64,000 bases of DNA, from NCBI RefSeq assembly GCF_902153245.2, contig NZ_CABFWF030000018.1, positions 265,343 to 329,342 of the forward strand. The letters are read 5' to 3'. This DNA comes from Pseudorhizobium endolithicum (GTDB lineage Bacteria; Pseudomonadota; Alphaproteobacteria; Rhizobiales; Rhizobiaceae). The translations under genes were made by a program, and so were the position numbers. The notes under the pieces are model-generated. The model searched no databases, was not told where the DNA came from, and was given only the letters and a program-made list of their open reading frames with translations. Shown here one piece after another: positions 45,714 to 56,157 of the stretch; position 1 is the stretch's first letter, and the number at the start of each line of letters is the position of its first letter.

Positions 45714-47132
45714 TCACTGAAAATCGAAGGCGCTGAGCCCGCTGACCATTTCGTCCAGGCCCAGCGGGCGCGTGATGGGAGGCTCCGCGCGGGCAAGGCA
45801 ACCCTGCCGCTCGCAAAGGCGGCAGGCCGGGCCGCCCAGAACCCTGGCGCTCGTTCCGCCGGCGGCCTGGGCATAGGTTGTCTCGACCGCCTGCGCCCAT
45901 TCGCAGCCGAGGAGGATCGCCGTACGTCTCAGCCTCTCCCCGAACGCCGCCTGCGGCCCCTCCACCGTGCGGGACACGGTCAGGAAGGCGCTTCCGTCCG
46001 GCATCTCGAAAGCCTCCGCCAGGACATGGCCCGGCTGCGCGAAGGCCGAATGGATGGCAAGTTTCGGACAGAGGCCGCCGAAGGTCGCCCGAGGATAGCC
46101 CTGGGCGCCGGCGCGGCGGATGGCATTGCCGGCATGATCGAGCTCCAGCATGAACCAGGGCACTCCCTGGGCTCCGGGCCGGGCGAGCGTGGTCAACCGG
46201 TTCGCGGCCTGCTCGAACGAGACATCGAAGCGGGACCTCAGTAGGTCCACGTCGTAACGCACCCGCTGCGCGGCCGCCAGGAAGGCGCCATAGGGCATCA
46301 TCAGGGCATGCGCCGCATAGCGGGCAAGCTCGAAGCGTGCCACACGGCGCGCCTCGCTCGTCGAAAAGGACAAGGCGTCGAGTTCGGAGGAAATCTCACC
46401 GCCAAGCGCCAGCAGCGCCACCTCCATGGCGAGTTCGCGCGTACGGTCGAACGGAGACATGCGCTCGGACAGGAAGAGGCGCATGGAATGCCGGTCATAT
46501 CGCCGGCGCAGGTTCGGCATGGCGTGCACCGGCAAGGTCCGCACCGCGATCCCGTGCTCGCTCTTCAGCCATGCCTTCAGCGCCGCGGGGAGATCATCGG
46601 CGGCGGACAGGCGCCGGCCGAACTCCTCGGCCGCATCCTCGATCCCTGCGAAGAAGTTCGGACGCCGCTCAAGCTGCTCCCGGACTTCATCGATCGGCAG
46701 CCGGGTGCCGGCGACGGAGGTCTGGTGGCCTTCGCGGGCGAGCATGTCGGCAAGATCGGTCAACCGGGCGCCCTGTTCGCGGTAAGCGCGGTAGAGCTTC
46801 ACCATTCCCGTCGCCGCGTTCGGCGCAGCCTCCGAAACCTCGATGATCTCCTGATCGCCCGGGATCTCCCCCGCAAGCAAGGGATCGGAAAAGACCTCCC
46901 GCAGTTGCCCCGTGACGCCGGACCCCTCCCCCTGCAGCAGATCGAGATCCACCTTGTAGACCGAGGCCAGCTTGAGCAGCAGCTGAACCGTCAGGGGACG
47001 CTGGTTGCGCTCGATCAGGTTCAGATAGGAGGGCGAGATTCCGAGCGCCTCCGCCATGGCCGTCTGGGTGAGGCCCATGCTCATCCGCACACGCCGCACA
47101 CGGGGCCCCGCGAAGATCTTACGTTCCGCCAT
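45714..47132 (-). CDS. XRE/IrrE-like regulator (RamB/ScfR type)
   Basis: A 472-residue regulator in three parts: an N-terminal XRE helix-turn-helix (RRVRMSMGLTQTAMAEALGISPSYLNLIERNQRPLT spans about 15-50), a middle ImmA/IrrE-like domain (about 150-300) that lacks an obvious HExxH zinc site (the corresponding helix reads RELAMEVALLALGGE), and a C-terminal domain with Cys motif CRLCERQGCLARAEP (DUF2083-type). Actinobacterial RamB, which controls acetate and glyoxylate-cycle genes, has this architecture. The gene is divergent from isocitrate lyase, so acyl-CoA or acetate-linked control of aceA is a strong inference. Confidence 0.85.
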   Translation of the reverse strand: MAERKIFAGPRVRRVRMSMGLTQTAMAEALGISPSYLNLIERNQRPLTVQLLLKLASVYKVDLDLLQGEGSGVTGQLREVFSDPLLAGEIPGDQEIIEVSEAAPNAATGMVKLYRAYREQGARLTDLADMLAREGHQTSVAGTRLPIDEVREQLERRPNFFAGIEDAAEEFGRRLSAADDLPAALKAWLKSEHGIAVRTLPVHAMPNLRRRYDRHSMRLFLSERMSPFDRTRELAMEVALLALGGEISSELDALSFSTSEARRVARFELARYAAHALMMPYGAFLAAAQRVRYDVDLLRSRFDVSFEQAANRLTTLARPGAQGVPWFMLELDHAGNAIRRAGAQGYPRATFGGLCPKLAIHSAFAQPGHVLAEAFEMPDGSAFLTVSRTVEGPQAAFGERLRRTAILLGCEWAQAVETTYAQAAGGTSARVLGGPACRLCERQGCLARAEPPITRPLGLDEMVSGLSAFDFQ

Positions 47133-47143
47133 GTGTCACCTTC

Positions 47144-47284
47144 TTTACAAACCCGCCATCCTATTTGGATTTACAACATTTACATTTTCACAGCCAGAAA
47201 AGTCAAACCGCAGACATCATAACCTCTTTCCGATCGCAGCTTTTGCATATTTTCTGGCTCATCCGCGTTAGCTTCTGTAAATCC
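47144..47284. promoter_or_regulatory. Repeated TTTACA motifs in the regulator/aceA intergenic region
   Basis: TTTACA occurs at 47144-47149, 47170-47175 and 47179-47184. One copy extends to GGATTTACA (47167-47175), which has an exact inverted partner TGTAAATCC at 47276-47284. These AT-rich sites flank both divergent starts (47132 and 47350), suggesting a binding motif for the adjacent RamB-type regulator acting on itself and on aceA. Confidence 0.45.
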
Positions 47285-47349
47285 AGTCACATGAAATGGC
47301 GAGGCCGGCTCGCTGCTTTCAGGTCTGGAACTGAATGGGAGAAACCGTA

Positions 47350-48639
<1,290 letters not shown>

Positions 48640-48693
48640 GCGACGATCCCGACAGCAACCGCTCAAGAACCCCGAGAAAAGAGGAGAAATGCC

Positions 48694-48930
48694 ATGAACG
48701 TCCAGACCCGCGTTAAAGAGCGCGCAGAAGAACAAGCTTCCGCGATGTCTTCCGACCAGCAGGCCATGATCCGCATGGTCGCCAACGACCTCCACCGCCT
48801 CAACCAATCGGTCATGAAGGCCGTGGATGCCGGCGTATCGGTCGAACTGGTCCGCTCCGCACGCCACCACGGCGGCGACGGAAACTGGGGCGACCTCCTC
48901 ATTCCGGTTGTTGTCACGCAGGCGCATTGA
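48694..48930 (+). CDS. Small conserved rhizobial protein
   Basis: A 78-residue protein: an amphipathic N-terminal half (NVQTRVKERAEEQASAMSSDQQAMIRM) and a C-terminal RSARHHGGDGNWGDLLIPVV. An AGAGGAG site precedes ATG 48694. It begins 54 bp after aceA on the same strand and ends just before a hairpin terminator, so it is likely co-transcribed with aceA. It resembles small DUF6074-type proteins of rhizobia, without known function. Confidence 0.7.
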   Translation: MNVQTRVKERAEEQASAMSSDQQAMIRMVANDLHRLNQSVMKAVDAGVSVELVRSARHHGGDGNWGDLLIPVVVTQAH

Positions 48931-48941
48931 CGAGCAACAAC

Positions 48942-48976
48942 CGGGAGGGCGCCGTCCGCGAGGCGGCACCCTCCCG
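48942..48976. terminator. Hairpin terminator downstream of aceA operon
   Basis: CGGGAGGG (48942-48949) pairs with CCCTCCCG (48969-48976), and an inner GCCG/CGGC pairing adds four base pairs after one mismatch. It lies 12 bp after the small gene's stop and 2 bp from the end of the convergent LysR gene. No long T-run; it likely serves both directions. Confidence 0.6.
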
Positions 48977-48978
48977 AT

Positions 48979-49854
48979 TCAACGAGGGTCCGCCGGGCGA
49001 CGGCCCGCGAACAGATCGGCATGCCTCCTGACGAGCGCGGACATGCGATCCACCACCGTGCGGATATCGTGCCGGTGTCGATCATCGTTGTTCATCACCA
49101 TCCATTGCGTGTGGCGCAGCGAAGGAATTTCCTCTCCCACCCTTTCCAGCCGTACATCCTGATCGCCTACGAAACATGGCAGCACAGCGACACCCGCACC
49201 TCCAAGCACCAGGTCCCGGAGCGAGCGCGGCCGGTTCACCGTAACCACAATCTTTGCCGCCGCATGTTCGTGCGGATAGCGAAGATAGGCGGATATCGCC
49301 TCATCCTCGGCGACGGCCACCCAGCGAAGGCCGGTGGTTCGCCCAGGATCGCGGGCGCGATAGGCGGCATAGGCCACCTCACCGAGCCGTTGTGAGGCAA
49401 GGTTGGTTTCCTCCGGTTCGAAGGCCCTGATCCCGATGTCGCTCTCGCGGTGCGCGAGGCTTGCCCGCCGCTCGGCGATGAACAGGTCCAGGCGAAAATT
49501 GTCGGTATCCGTCTGCAGTGCCGAAATGTTGCGGCTGATCCACCAGGCGAGCCAGGTCCCGCAGGAGATCCTCACCAGCGTCGAGCCGCCTTCCTCCTGC
49601 CGGAACGTCTCGATCCGCCGCGCCGCACCCTCCATTTCCAGAACCTGATTGAAAAGCAGCGCCCCCTCCGAGGTAAGGCGGTAGCCGGTTCGGCTTCGGA
49701 CGAAGAGCGGGCGGCCGAAGCTGTTTTCGAGCTCGAGCATGCGTCGCCCTATCGTGGCAGGGCTCAAGCCAGAAACGCCTGCAGCTCCGGACAAGCCGCC
49801 ATGGCGCGCGACGTGCAGGAAAAGCTCGTATGTGTCCCAATTCGCGTTTTTCAT
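48979..49854 (-). CDS. LysR-family transcriptional regulator
   Basis: A 291-residue LysR-type regulator: WDTYELFLHVARHGGLSGAAGVSGLSPATIGRRMLELE carries the helix-turn-helix, followed by a substrate-binding-like domain (STLVRISCGTWLAWWI onward) with GGAGVAVLPCFVGD near the end. The arrangement resembles regulators of the GcvA/AllS type. It is divergent from a small plus-strand ORF at 49947. No target is evident. Confidence 0.82.
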   Translation of the reverse strand: MKNANWDTYELFLHVARHGGLSGAAGVSGLSPATIGRRMLELENSFGRPLFVRSRTGYRLTSEGALLFNQVLEMEGAARRIETFRQEEGGSTLVRISCGTWLAWWISRNISALQTDTDNFRLDLFIAERRASLAHRESDIGIRAFEPEETNLASQRLGEVAYAAYRARDPGRTTGLRWVAVAEDEAISAYLRYPHEHAAAKIVVTVNRPRSLRDLVLGGAGVAVLPCFVGDQDVRLERVGEEIPSLRHTQWMVMNNDDRHRHDIRTVVDRMSALVRRHADLFAGRRPADPR

Positions 49855-49946
49855 CAGTGAAAATCGTAGCGCAATGGAGGCTGTTCCGGAAGATGAAAAA
49901 CCCCGCTAATTGGGAGGACGGCTTTTCAACCGCGGAGGTATAAGCA

Positions 49947-50201
49947 ATGTATGAAGTCGTCGCAGCCCTCGTGGCATCATCCCGCACCGACCCGGAGAGG
50001 GAGCAAAGCTCGCACGGCGCCGAGGATCGCTATTATGAGAACCTGGGAGCGCCCCTGCCACGGTCTCTCGTCGCGGCCCGCCGCCTTCTCCTGCGGCTTT
50101 GGCATTCACGAACGAGCAGCAAGGACATCGATGGCGGCCATTCTGCCGCCGTCAAAGATCCGGCGCCGGCTGCCCTCGGGCTGCTTGAGCGGATGCCGTA
50201 G
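49947..50201 (+). CDS. Small hypothetical protein
   Basis: An 84-residue ORF starting at ATG 49947 with GGAGG nine bases upstream, the reason it is kept. The product is basic with a short aromatic/basic middle (RYYENLGAPLPRSLVAARRLLLRLWHS) and resembles the short DUF1127-like Arg-rich proteins only loosely. It is divergent from the LysR gene with 92 bp between starts. Confidence 0.5.
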   Translation: MYEVVAALVASSRTDPEREQSSHGAEDRYYENLGAPLPRSLVAARRLLLRLWHSRTSSKDIDGGHSAAVKDPAPAALGLLERMP

Positions 50202-50263
50202 AAGGTTCAGTAGCGGCGGCTCTTCGCCCCGCTCCTATTCCTGTCGGAGAATTAACGCAGAAA

Positions 50264-50398
50264 TCAGAGAACTGCCGGCAGGGCCAGGAGAGCAGAGACG
50301 GCACCAGCGCAAATGACCAGCAAACTCAGACGCATCACCTTTGCGGCATCCTCAGCCTTGGCGATGGCGACGGCACGGGCACGACGGGTTTTCTGCAT
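50264..50398 (-). CDS. Very small membrane protein
   Basis: A 44-residue ORF: basic N terminus (MQKTRRARAVAIAKAEDAAK) followed by a single hydrophobic helix (SLLVICAGAVSALLALPAVL) ending at the C terminus. Topology and size fit a tail-anchored or single-pass inner-membrane peptide. Only a weak purine stretch precedes ATG 50398. It stands between two annotated genes, otherwise empty for about 330 bp. Confidence 0.4.
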   Translation of the reverse strand: MQKTRRARAVAIAKAEDAAKVMRLSLLVICAGAVSALLALPAVL

Positions 50399-50529
50399 CT
50401 TCTGAACCCCAAAGCGTTGTCACTGCGGCGTGCCGGCAAGCGGCGCGCATGTCCTGCGGTAGCCCCGGATTTGGCCGGCATCAAGGCAGGATCGCCGACG
50501 TGTATCAACAACAGCTGAATTTCACGCCC

Positions 50530-51717
50530 CTACAACGCATCCCCACAAACATGCCCCGAGGCCCAGGCCCACTGGAAATTGTAGCCTCCGAGCCACCCCG
50601 TGACATCGACACACTCGCCGATGAAGTAGAGGCCGGGAACGGCCTTCGCGGCCATGGTTCGGGAATCCAGGTCCTTCGTATCGACACCGCCCAGCGTCAC
50701 CTCCGCCGTCCGATAACCTTCAGACCCCGCCGGTTTCATGCGCCAGCTCTGGGCCGCGGATGCGATAGCCTCCAGTACCCGGTCCGGACACTCGGCCATC
50801 TGCACCGTCGCGGCAAGGCCCGCCTTTTCGAGGACATGCTGGGCCAGGCGCCGGGGAAGGATCTCCGCCAGAACGGTCTGAGGCGCCTGTCTGCCGTTGA
50901 TCTTGCGCGCCGACTTCAACTCCTCGAACAGGTTCCGGTCCGGCGCGATCCTCAGCAGGATCTCGTCTCCCTCCCGCCAGTAGGACGAGATCTGCAGGAT
51001 GGCAGGACCGCTCAACCCACGATGGGTGAAGAGAAGGGCTTCGCGGAATGCCGTTCGGCCGTGGCGAACCTCTGCGGGAACGGAAATCCCCGAGAGCGGC
51101 GCCAGGCGTTCGAGCAGCTGCGCATCGAGCGTCAGCGGCACAAGGCCGGGACGCGTCTCGACAACGTTCAGCCCGAACTGCTCGGCAATCCGGTAGGCAA
51201 AGCCTGTCGCTCCCATCTTGGGTATCGACTTGCCGCCCGTTGCCACGACCAGAGCCGACGCCTCGACCAATCCGCCCGATGTCGCGACACGGTATCCGCC
51301 CGGCGCCTTCTCCACCGACAGGACCTCCTGCTGGAGCTCCAGCTGTCCGTTCGCGTCACGCATCTCGGCGAGGAGCAGGTTGACGATGTCCTTGGCGCTG
51401 TTATCGCAAAAGAGCTGACCCAGCGTCTTCTCGTGCCAGGGGACGCCGTGGCGTTCCACCAGTTGAACGAAATCGTTGGGGGTGTAGCGCGCCAGCGCCG
51501 ATTTCGCGAAGTGCGGGTTGGCCGATATGTAACTCGTCCCCGTCGTATGGATATTGGTGAAATTGCAGCGGCCGCCGCCGGAAATCCGGATCTTCTCGCC
51601 CGGCGCCCTGGCATGATCGAGCACCAGCACGCGTTTCCCACGCTGCCCCGCACGGATAGCACACATCATTCCCGCTGCCCCGGCTCCAAGAATGACGGCG
51701 TCGAATTTGCGGACCAA
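50530..51717 (-). CDS. HI0933/YhiN-family flavoprotein
   Basis: A 395-residue FAD-binding protein of the HI0933 (BaiN-like) family: VILGAGAAGMMCAIRAGQRGKRVLVLD at the N terminus, the family's KIRISGGGRCNFTN, and the C-terminal GLYFIGECVDVTGWLGGYNFQWAWASG. Some members act as flavin-dependent reductases; the reaction here is unknown. The protein has no signal peptide. The gene is divergent from the second puuA-type gene. Confidence 0.88.
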   Translation of the reverse strand: MVRKFDAVILGAGAAGMMCAIRAGQRGKRVLVLDHARAPGEKIRISGGGRCNFTNIHTTGTSYISANPHFAKSALARYTPNDFVQLVERHGVPWHEKTLGQLFCDNSAKDIVNLLLAEMRDANGQLELQQEVLSVEKAPGGYRVATSGGLVEASALVVATGGKSIPKMGATGFAYRIAEQFGLNVVETRPGLVPLTLDAQLLERLAPLSGISVPAEVRHGRTAFREALLFTHRGLSGPAILQISSYWREGDEILLRIAPDRNLFEELKSARKINGRQAPQTVLAEILPRRLAQHVLEKAGLAATVQMAECPDRVLEAIASAAQSWRMKPAGSEGYRTAEVTLGGVDTKDLDSRTMAAKAVPGLYFIGECVDVTGWLGGYNFQWAWASGHVCGDAL

Positions 51718-51840
51718 CTGAAGCTCCCTTGCTGCGGTTCTCCCGTGTTTTCGATCGGCCGGACAAAGTCAATGGCGCCCCCTCGCCAATTGGAGATCTC
51801 TGACTATGATGGCATTCCCATCAACGCATTCCGGTGCCTC

Positions 51841-53292
51841 ATGTCGCGCAAGAAACCGTCTCCTGCCTCCCCAGTTGCAGGGCCCGTGCTCAAATCGACC
51901 GGCGGACAGCCGACGCCGCCGGCCCTCACCTCCCTGCGAGGCGTCGCGGACTGGCGGGAAGCGATCTCCTGGCTTCGGGCGCGCGGCATCGAGGACGTCG
52001 AATGCATCACACCGGACCTGGCGGGGGTGCCGCGCGGCAAGATGATGCCGTCGTCGAAGTTCACATCGAACACGTCGCTGGCTTTGCCTTCGGCTCTCTA
52101 CCGGCACACGATCTCGGGCGAATATCCGGACGAGACGGCAAGCTTCCGCTACGAGCCACGCGACAGCGACCTGAAGCTGGTCCCCGATCTCTCGACACTG
52201 TCCGTCGTGCCGTGGGAGACGGATCCGACGGCACAGGTCATCTGCGACGTCGTCGGCATCGGCGGAGAGAATGTGCCCTATACGCCGCGAGCGGTGCTGA
52301 AGAACATCGTCAATCTCTACCTCGAGCGCGGGTGGAAACCGGTCGTCGCGCCGGAGATCGAGTTCTACCTGGTCGCCAAGAACGACGACCCGGACTATCC
52401 GCTGCATCCGCCGAAGGGCCGCTCCGGCCGGGCGATCCTCGGCGGCCAGGGGTACTCGATCGCCGGCATCAACGAGTTCGACGAGCTGATCGACGACATC
52501 TACCATTTCTCGGAGAAGCAGGGCCTGGAGATCGACACGCTGATCCACGAGGAGGGTCCGGCCCAGCTCGAAATCAACCTGCGGCACGGTGATCCGATCG
52601 AACTTGCCGACCAGGTCTTCCTGTTCAAGCGTACGATCCGCGAGGCGGCGCTGAAGCACGGCATCTACGCGACGTTCATGGCAAAGCCGATGCAGGGCCA
52701 GGCCGGCTCGGCCATGCATATCCATCAATCGGTCATCGACATCGAGACGGGACGGAACGTGTTCTCCGACGAGGAGGGTTCCCCGTCGAAGGAGTTCTTC
52801 CATTTCATCGGCGGCATGCAGACCTACGTGCCCAAGGCCCTGGTCATGATGGCTCCCTATGTGAATTCCTACCGGCGCCTGACCCCGGACATGGCGGCGC
52901 CCGTGAACAATGCCTGGGGATACGACAACCGCACCACGGCCTTCCGGGTCCCGGTCTCGGACGCCGCCGCGCGGCGCGTGGAGAACCGCCTGCCCAGTTC
53001 CGACGCCAATCCCTATCTGGCGCTCGCCGCCTCGCTCGGCTGCGGCCTGCTCGGCATCATGAACGCCGTGGAGCCGGAACCGCCGACGGAGCACAGCGCC
53101 AACGAGGGCTCCATCGATCTGCCGCGGGGCCTGCTGGAGGCCGTTTCGGCACTGGAGTCCGAGCCAGCGCTGGCAGATGTGCTGGGGCAGGAGTTCATCG
53201 ATCTCTATGCCGGCGTGAAGCGCGGCGAGTTCGAGACCTTCATGCAGGTCATCAGTCCGTGGGAGCGGGAGTTCCTGCTTCTCAACGTGTGA
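51841..53292 (+). CDS. puuA: Gamma-glutamylputrescine synthetase (glutamine synthetase family)
   Basis: A 483-residue glutamine-synthetase-like protein of the PuuA type: VECITPDLAGVPRGKMMPSSKF near the start, VVAPEIEFYLVAK and EEGPAQLEINLRHGDP for metals, SAMHIHQSVID near the ATP site, and RVENRLPSSDANPYLALAASL at the C terminus. The N-terminal 35 residues are a non-conserved Pro/Ser-rich extension, so the true start may be later or at another codon. It links glutamate to putrescine. The PuuB-type oxidase gene follows after 9 bp, and the pot importer genes lie 6 kb away. Confidence 0.85.
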   Translation: MSRKKPSPASPVAGPVLKSTGGQPTPPALTSLRGVADWREAISWLRARGIEDVECITPDLAGVPRGKMMPSSKFTSNTSLALPSALYRHTISGEYPDETASFRYEPRDSDLKLVPDLSTLSVVPWETDPTAQVICDVVGIGGENVPYTPRAVLKNIVNLYLERGWKPVVAPEIEFYLVAKNDDPDYPLHPPKGRSGRAILGGQGYSIAGINEFDELIDDIYHFSEKQGLEIDTLIHEEGPAQLEINLRHGDPIELADQVFLFKRTIREAALKHGIYATFMAKPMQGQAGSAMHIHQSVIDIETGRNVFSDEEGSPSKEFFHFIGGMQTYVPKALVMMAPYVNSYRRLTPDMAAPVNNAWGYDNRTTAFRVPVSDAAARRVENRLPSSDANPYLALAASLGCGLLGIMNAVEPEPPTEHSANEGSIDLPRGLLEAVSALESEPALADVLGQEFIDLYAGVKRGEFETFMQVISPWEREFLLLNV

Positions 53293-53301
53293 GGCCACGC
53301 C

Positions 53302-54591
53302 GTGAACGAATGGCAGAGCCCGATCGCTCCGGGCATCTCATGGTATCAATCCACCGTCGGCGAACGCCCGGCCTATCCCCCGCTCGATGGCTCCAGGACC
53401 GTCGACATCGCCATCGTCGGCGGCGGCTTCACGGGTCTGCAGGCGGCCTTCAACCTGGCAAGGCGCGGTGTATCCGTCCTCCTGCTGGAGGCATGCCGTG
53501 TCGGAGACGGCGCCTCCGGGCGCAACGGCGGCCAGATGGGCACGGGACAGCGATGGTGGCCCGAGGAACTGGAGCACAAGATCGGCTTTGAGCGCTCGAA
53601 GGCGCTGTTCGACATGGCCGAGCAGGCGAAGCGATATCTGCTCGACTTCGCGTCGGACCAGAAGATCGAGGTCGACTACCTGCCGGGTCAGATGAATGTT
53701 GCCCACAAGCCCGGGCACGAGAAGGAGTACCGCGCCAATGCAGAAATCGCCGCGGAACGCTATGGCTATCCTCACCTTTCCTTCATGGACCGGGCGGAGA
53801 CGGCGGAGCGCCTGGGAAGCAGCCACTATTACTGCGGCGTGCGCGACACGGGCACGGGGCACATCCACCCGCTGAAGCTTCTCGTCGGCCTTGCCCGTGC
53901 GGCGCGGGCGGTCGGGGCCGACATCCGCGAGATGACGCGGGTCACCGGGATTTCCCGCTCGGGCGGAAAGGTCGTGCTTGAGACGGCGCAGGGCACGGTG
54001 ACGGCCGACAGGGTTCTCCTGGCCACCAACGGCTATGTCGGAAAGCTCGAGCCCGTCACGGCAGGCCATATCATGCCGATCGGATCCTTCATCGCCGCCA
54101 CGGAACCGCTGGACGAGCACCCGGGCGTCCTGCCGGGGGGCGAGGCCGTCGCGGATTCCCGCTTCGTGGTCCGGTACTTCCGCAAGTCACGCGACAACCG
54201 GCTGCTCTTCGGCGGCAGGGAAGTCTACTCGTCGAAGAACCCGGAAGACACGGCGAACTTCATCCGCAAACAGATCGTCGAGATCTATCCCGGCCTCAAG
54301 GATGTCCGCATCACCCATGCCTGGGGAGGCTATGTGGGGATCACCCTGCCCCGGCAGCCCTTCGTGCGGGAGGTCATGCCGGGTGTCACGTCGATCGGGG
54401 GCTATTCCGGACATGGCGTGATGTTGTCGAATTTCTGCGGCAAGCTCTATGCCGACCGGGTGGCGGGACAGCCCAGTGCGCTGGATGACCTTGAGGCGCT
54501 GAATGTGCCGGGTTTCCCGGGCGGGCCGTATCTGCGCACACCCCTGCTGTTCCTCGCGCTCACATGGTTCGCTCTCCGCGACCGGATGTAG
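53302..54591 (+). CDS. puuB: Gamma-glutamylputrescine oxidase
   Basis: A 429-residue FAD oxidase: SWYQSTVGERPAYPPL precedes the Rossmann motif VDIAIVGGGFTGLQAAFNLARRG, then GASGRNGGQMGTGQRWW as in PuuB, and GGYSGHGVMLSNFCGKLYAD at the C terminus. It oxidises gamma-glutamylputrescine to the aminobutyraldehyde with release of ammonia and hydrogen peroxide. The start is GTG 53302, with GAGG eight bases upstream. It is the second member of this type in the window; the other is at 21018. Confidence 0.87.
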   Translation: MNEWQSPIAPGISWYQSTVGERPAYPPLDGSRTVDIAIVGGGFTGLQAAFNLARRGVSVLLLEACRVGDGASGRNGGQMGTGQRWWPEELEHKIGFERSKALFDMAEQAKRYLLDFASDQKIEVDYLPGQMNVAHKPGHEKEYRANAEIAAERYGYPHLSFMDRAETAERLGSSHYYCGVRDTGTGHIHPLKLLVGLARAARAVGADIREMTRVTGISRSGGKVVLETAQGTVTADRVLLATNGYVGKLEPVTAGHIMPIGSFIAATEPLDEHPGVLPGGEAVADSRFVVRYFRKSRDNRLLFGGREVYSSKNPEDTANFIRKQIVEIYPGLKDVRITHAWGGYVGITLPRQPFVREVMPGVTSIGGYSGHGVMLSNFCGKLYADRVAGQPSALDDLEALNVPGFPGGPYLRTPLLFLALTWFALRDRM

Positions 54592-54681
54592 GGACGCAGC
54601 AAAAAATACGCAGCGGGACTGGAATTTTTAAATCGATTAGATTAGGAAACCTCCAGTTCGGCGAAGACGAAAGACGATACC

Positions 54682-56154
54682 ATGAGCAGCCAGATCATCC
54701 CGGTCGATCCCTTTGATTGCGTCGTGTTCGGCGGCTCGGGCGATCTTGCGGAGCGGAAACTGCTGCCGGCGCTTTATCATCGGCAGATCGAAGGCCAGTT
54801 CCTGGAGCCGACACGTATCATCGGCGCGTCCCGCAGTCCCTTGTCCGACGAAGAGTACCGGACTTTTGCCCGTGACGCACTGCGCGAACATCTCAAGCCC
54901 GGCGAGTACAACGAGTCGGAGGTCGAGAAGTTCTGCGAGCGGCTTTTCTATATTCCGGTCGATGCGAAATCCGATCTGGGATGGGACAAGCTGAAGGCAC
55001 ATCTCGATGACGGCAGGGACTGCGTTCGCGTCTTCTATCTCGCCGTAGCCCCTTCGATCTTCGGACCGATCTCGGAGAAGATCCGCCAACACGGTCTGAT
55101 CACCGAGCAGACCCGGATCGTCGTCGAGAAGCCGATCGGCCGCGACCTCGCCTCCGCTCTGGAACTCAACGACACCATCGGCCGTGTTTTCCAGGAAGAA
55201 CAGATCTTCCGGATCGACCACTACCTCGGGAAGGAGACGGTGCAGAACCTGATGGCGCTGCGCTTCGCCAATGCCCTCTACGAGCCCCTTTGGAATGCGC
55301 AGCATATCGACCACGTGCAGATCACGGTGGCCGAGTCGGTCGGACTGGAGGGCCGCGCCGGATACTACGACACGGCCGGAGCGCTCCGGGACATGGTGCA
55401 GAACCATATCCTGCAACTGCTCTGCCTCGTGGCCATGGAAGTCCCCTCCTCTCTCAGCGCAGAGGCGGTGCGTGACGAGAAGCTCAAGGTGCTGCGGGCG
55501 CTGAAACCGATCACCGAGGCGAATGTCGAGCACCTGACCGTGCGGGGGCAGTATCGGGCGGGCGCCTCGGCGGGCGGGCCCGTCAAAGGATATCTCGACG
55601 AACTGGAGGGCGGTGTTTCCAATACCGAAACCTTCGTTGCCATCAAGGCCGAGATCGGCAACTGGCGCTGGGCCGGCGTGCCTTTCTACATCCGTACCGG
55701 CAAGCGTCTGGCGACGCGGGTCTCGGAGATCGTCATCACCTTCAAGCCGATCCCCCACAACATCTTCGACCAGGCGGCAGGACGCATTTCAGCCAACCAG
55801 TTGATCATCCGTCTGCAGCCTGACGAGGGCGTCAAGCAATCGCTGATGATCAAGGATCCGGGACCGGGGGGCATGCGCATGCGCTGCGTCTCGCTCGACA
55901 TGAGCTTTGCGGAAGCCTTCGCCGTCCGCAATCCCGACGCCTACGAGCGCCTGCTGATGGACACGATCCGTTCGAACCAGACGCTGTTCATGCGCCGCGA
56001 CGAGGTCGAGGCGGCCTGGCAGTGGGTCGATCCCATCCTCAAGGGCTGGGAAGCGACCGGACAGGCGGTTCAAGGCTATACGGCAGGAACCTGGGGCCCC
56101 AGTCAGGCGATCGCGCTCATCGAGCGCGACGGCCGCACATGGCACGAAGGCTGA
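54682..56154 (+). CDS. zwf: Glucose-6-phosphate 1-dehydrogenase
   Basis: A 490-residue enzyme with the Zwf signatures VVFGGSGDLAERKLLPALY (NADP-binding) and RIDHYLGKETVQNLM (substrate His/Lys). It oxidises glucose 6-phosphate to 6-phosphogluconolactone. The start ATG 54682 lies 90 bp after puuB; that gap holds the AT-rich stretch expected of a promoter. It is the first gene of zwf-pgl-edd, the Entner-Doudoroff entry operon of rhizobia. Confidence 0.97.
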   Translation: MSSQIIPVDPFDCVVFGGSGDLAERKLLPALYHRQIEGQFLEPTRIIGASRSPLSDEEYRTFARDALREHLKPGEYNESEVEKFCERLFYIPVDAKSDLGWDKLKAHLDDGRDCVRVFYLAVAPSIFGPISEKIRQHGLITEQTRIVVEKPIGRDLASALELNDTIGRVFQEEQIFRIDHYLGKETVQNLMALRFANALYEPLWNAQHIDHVQITVAESVGLEGRAGYYDTAGALRDMVQNHILQLLCLVAMEVPSSLSAEAVRDEKLKVLRALKPITEANVEHLTVRGQYRAGASAGGPVKGYLDELEGGVSNTETFVAIKAEIGNWRWAGVPFYIRTGKRLATRVSEIVITFKPIPHNIFDQAAGRISANQLIIRLQPDEGVKQSLMIKDPGPGGMRMRCVSLDMSFAEAFAVRNPDAYERLLMDTIRSNQTLFMRRDEVEAAWQWVDPILKGWEATGQAVQGYTAGTWGPSQAIALIERDGRTWHEG

Positions 56155-56157
56155 GCT

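Noticed and set aside
50341..51840. 500-codon upstream extension of the second puuA-type gene
   Set aside because: It begins at a TTG and crosses the opposite HI0933-type gene; only the part from about 51841 matches the glutamine synthetase family.
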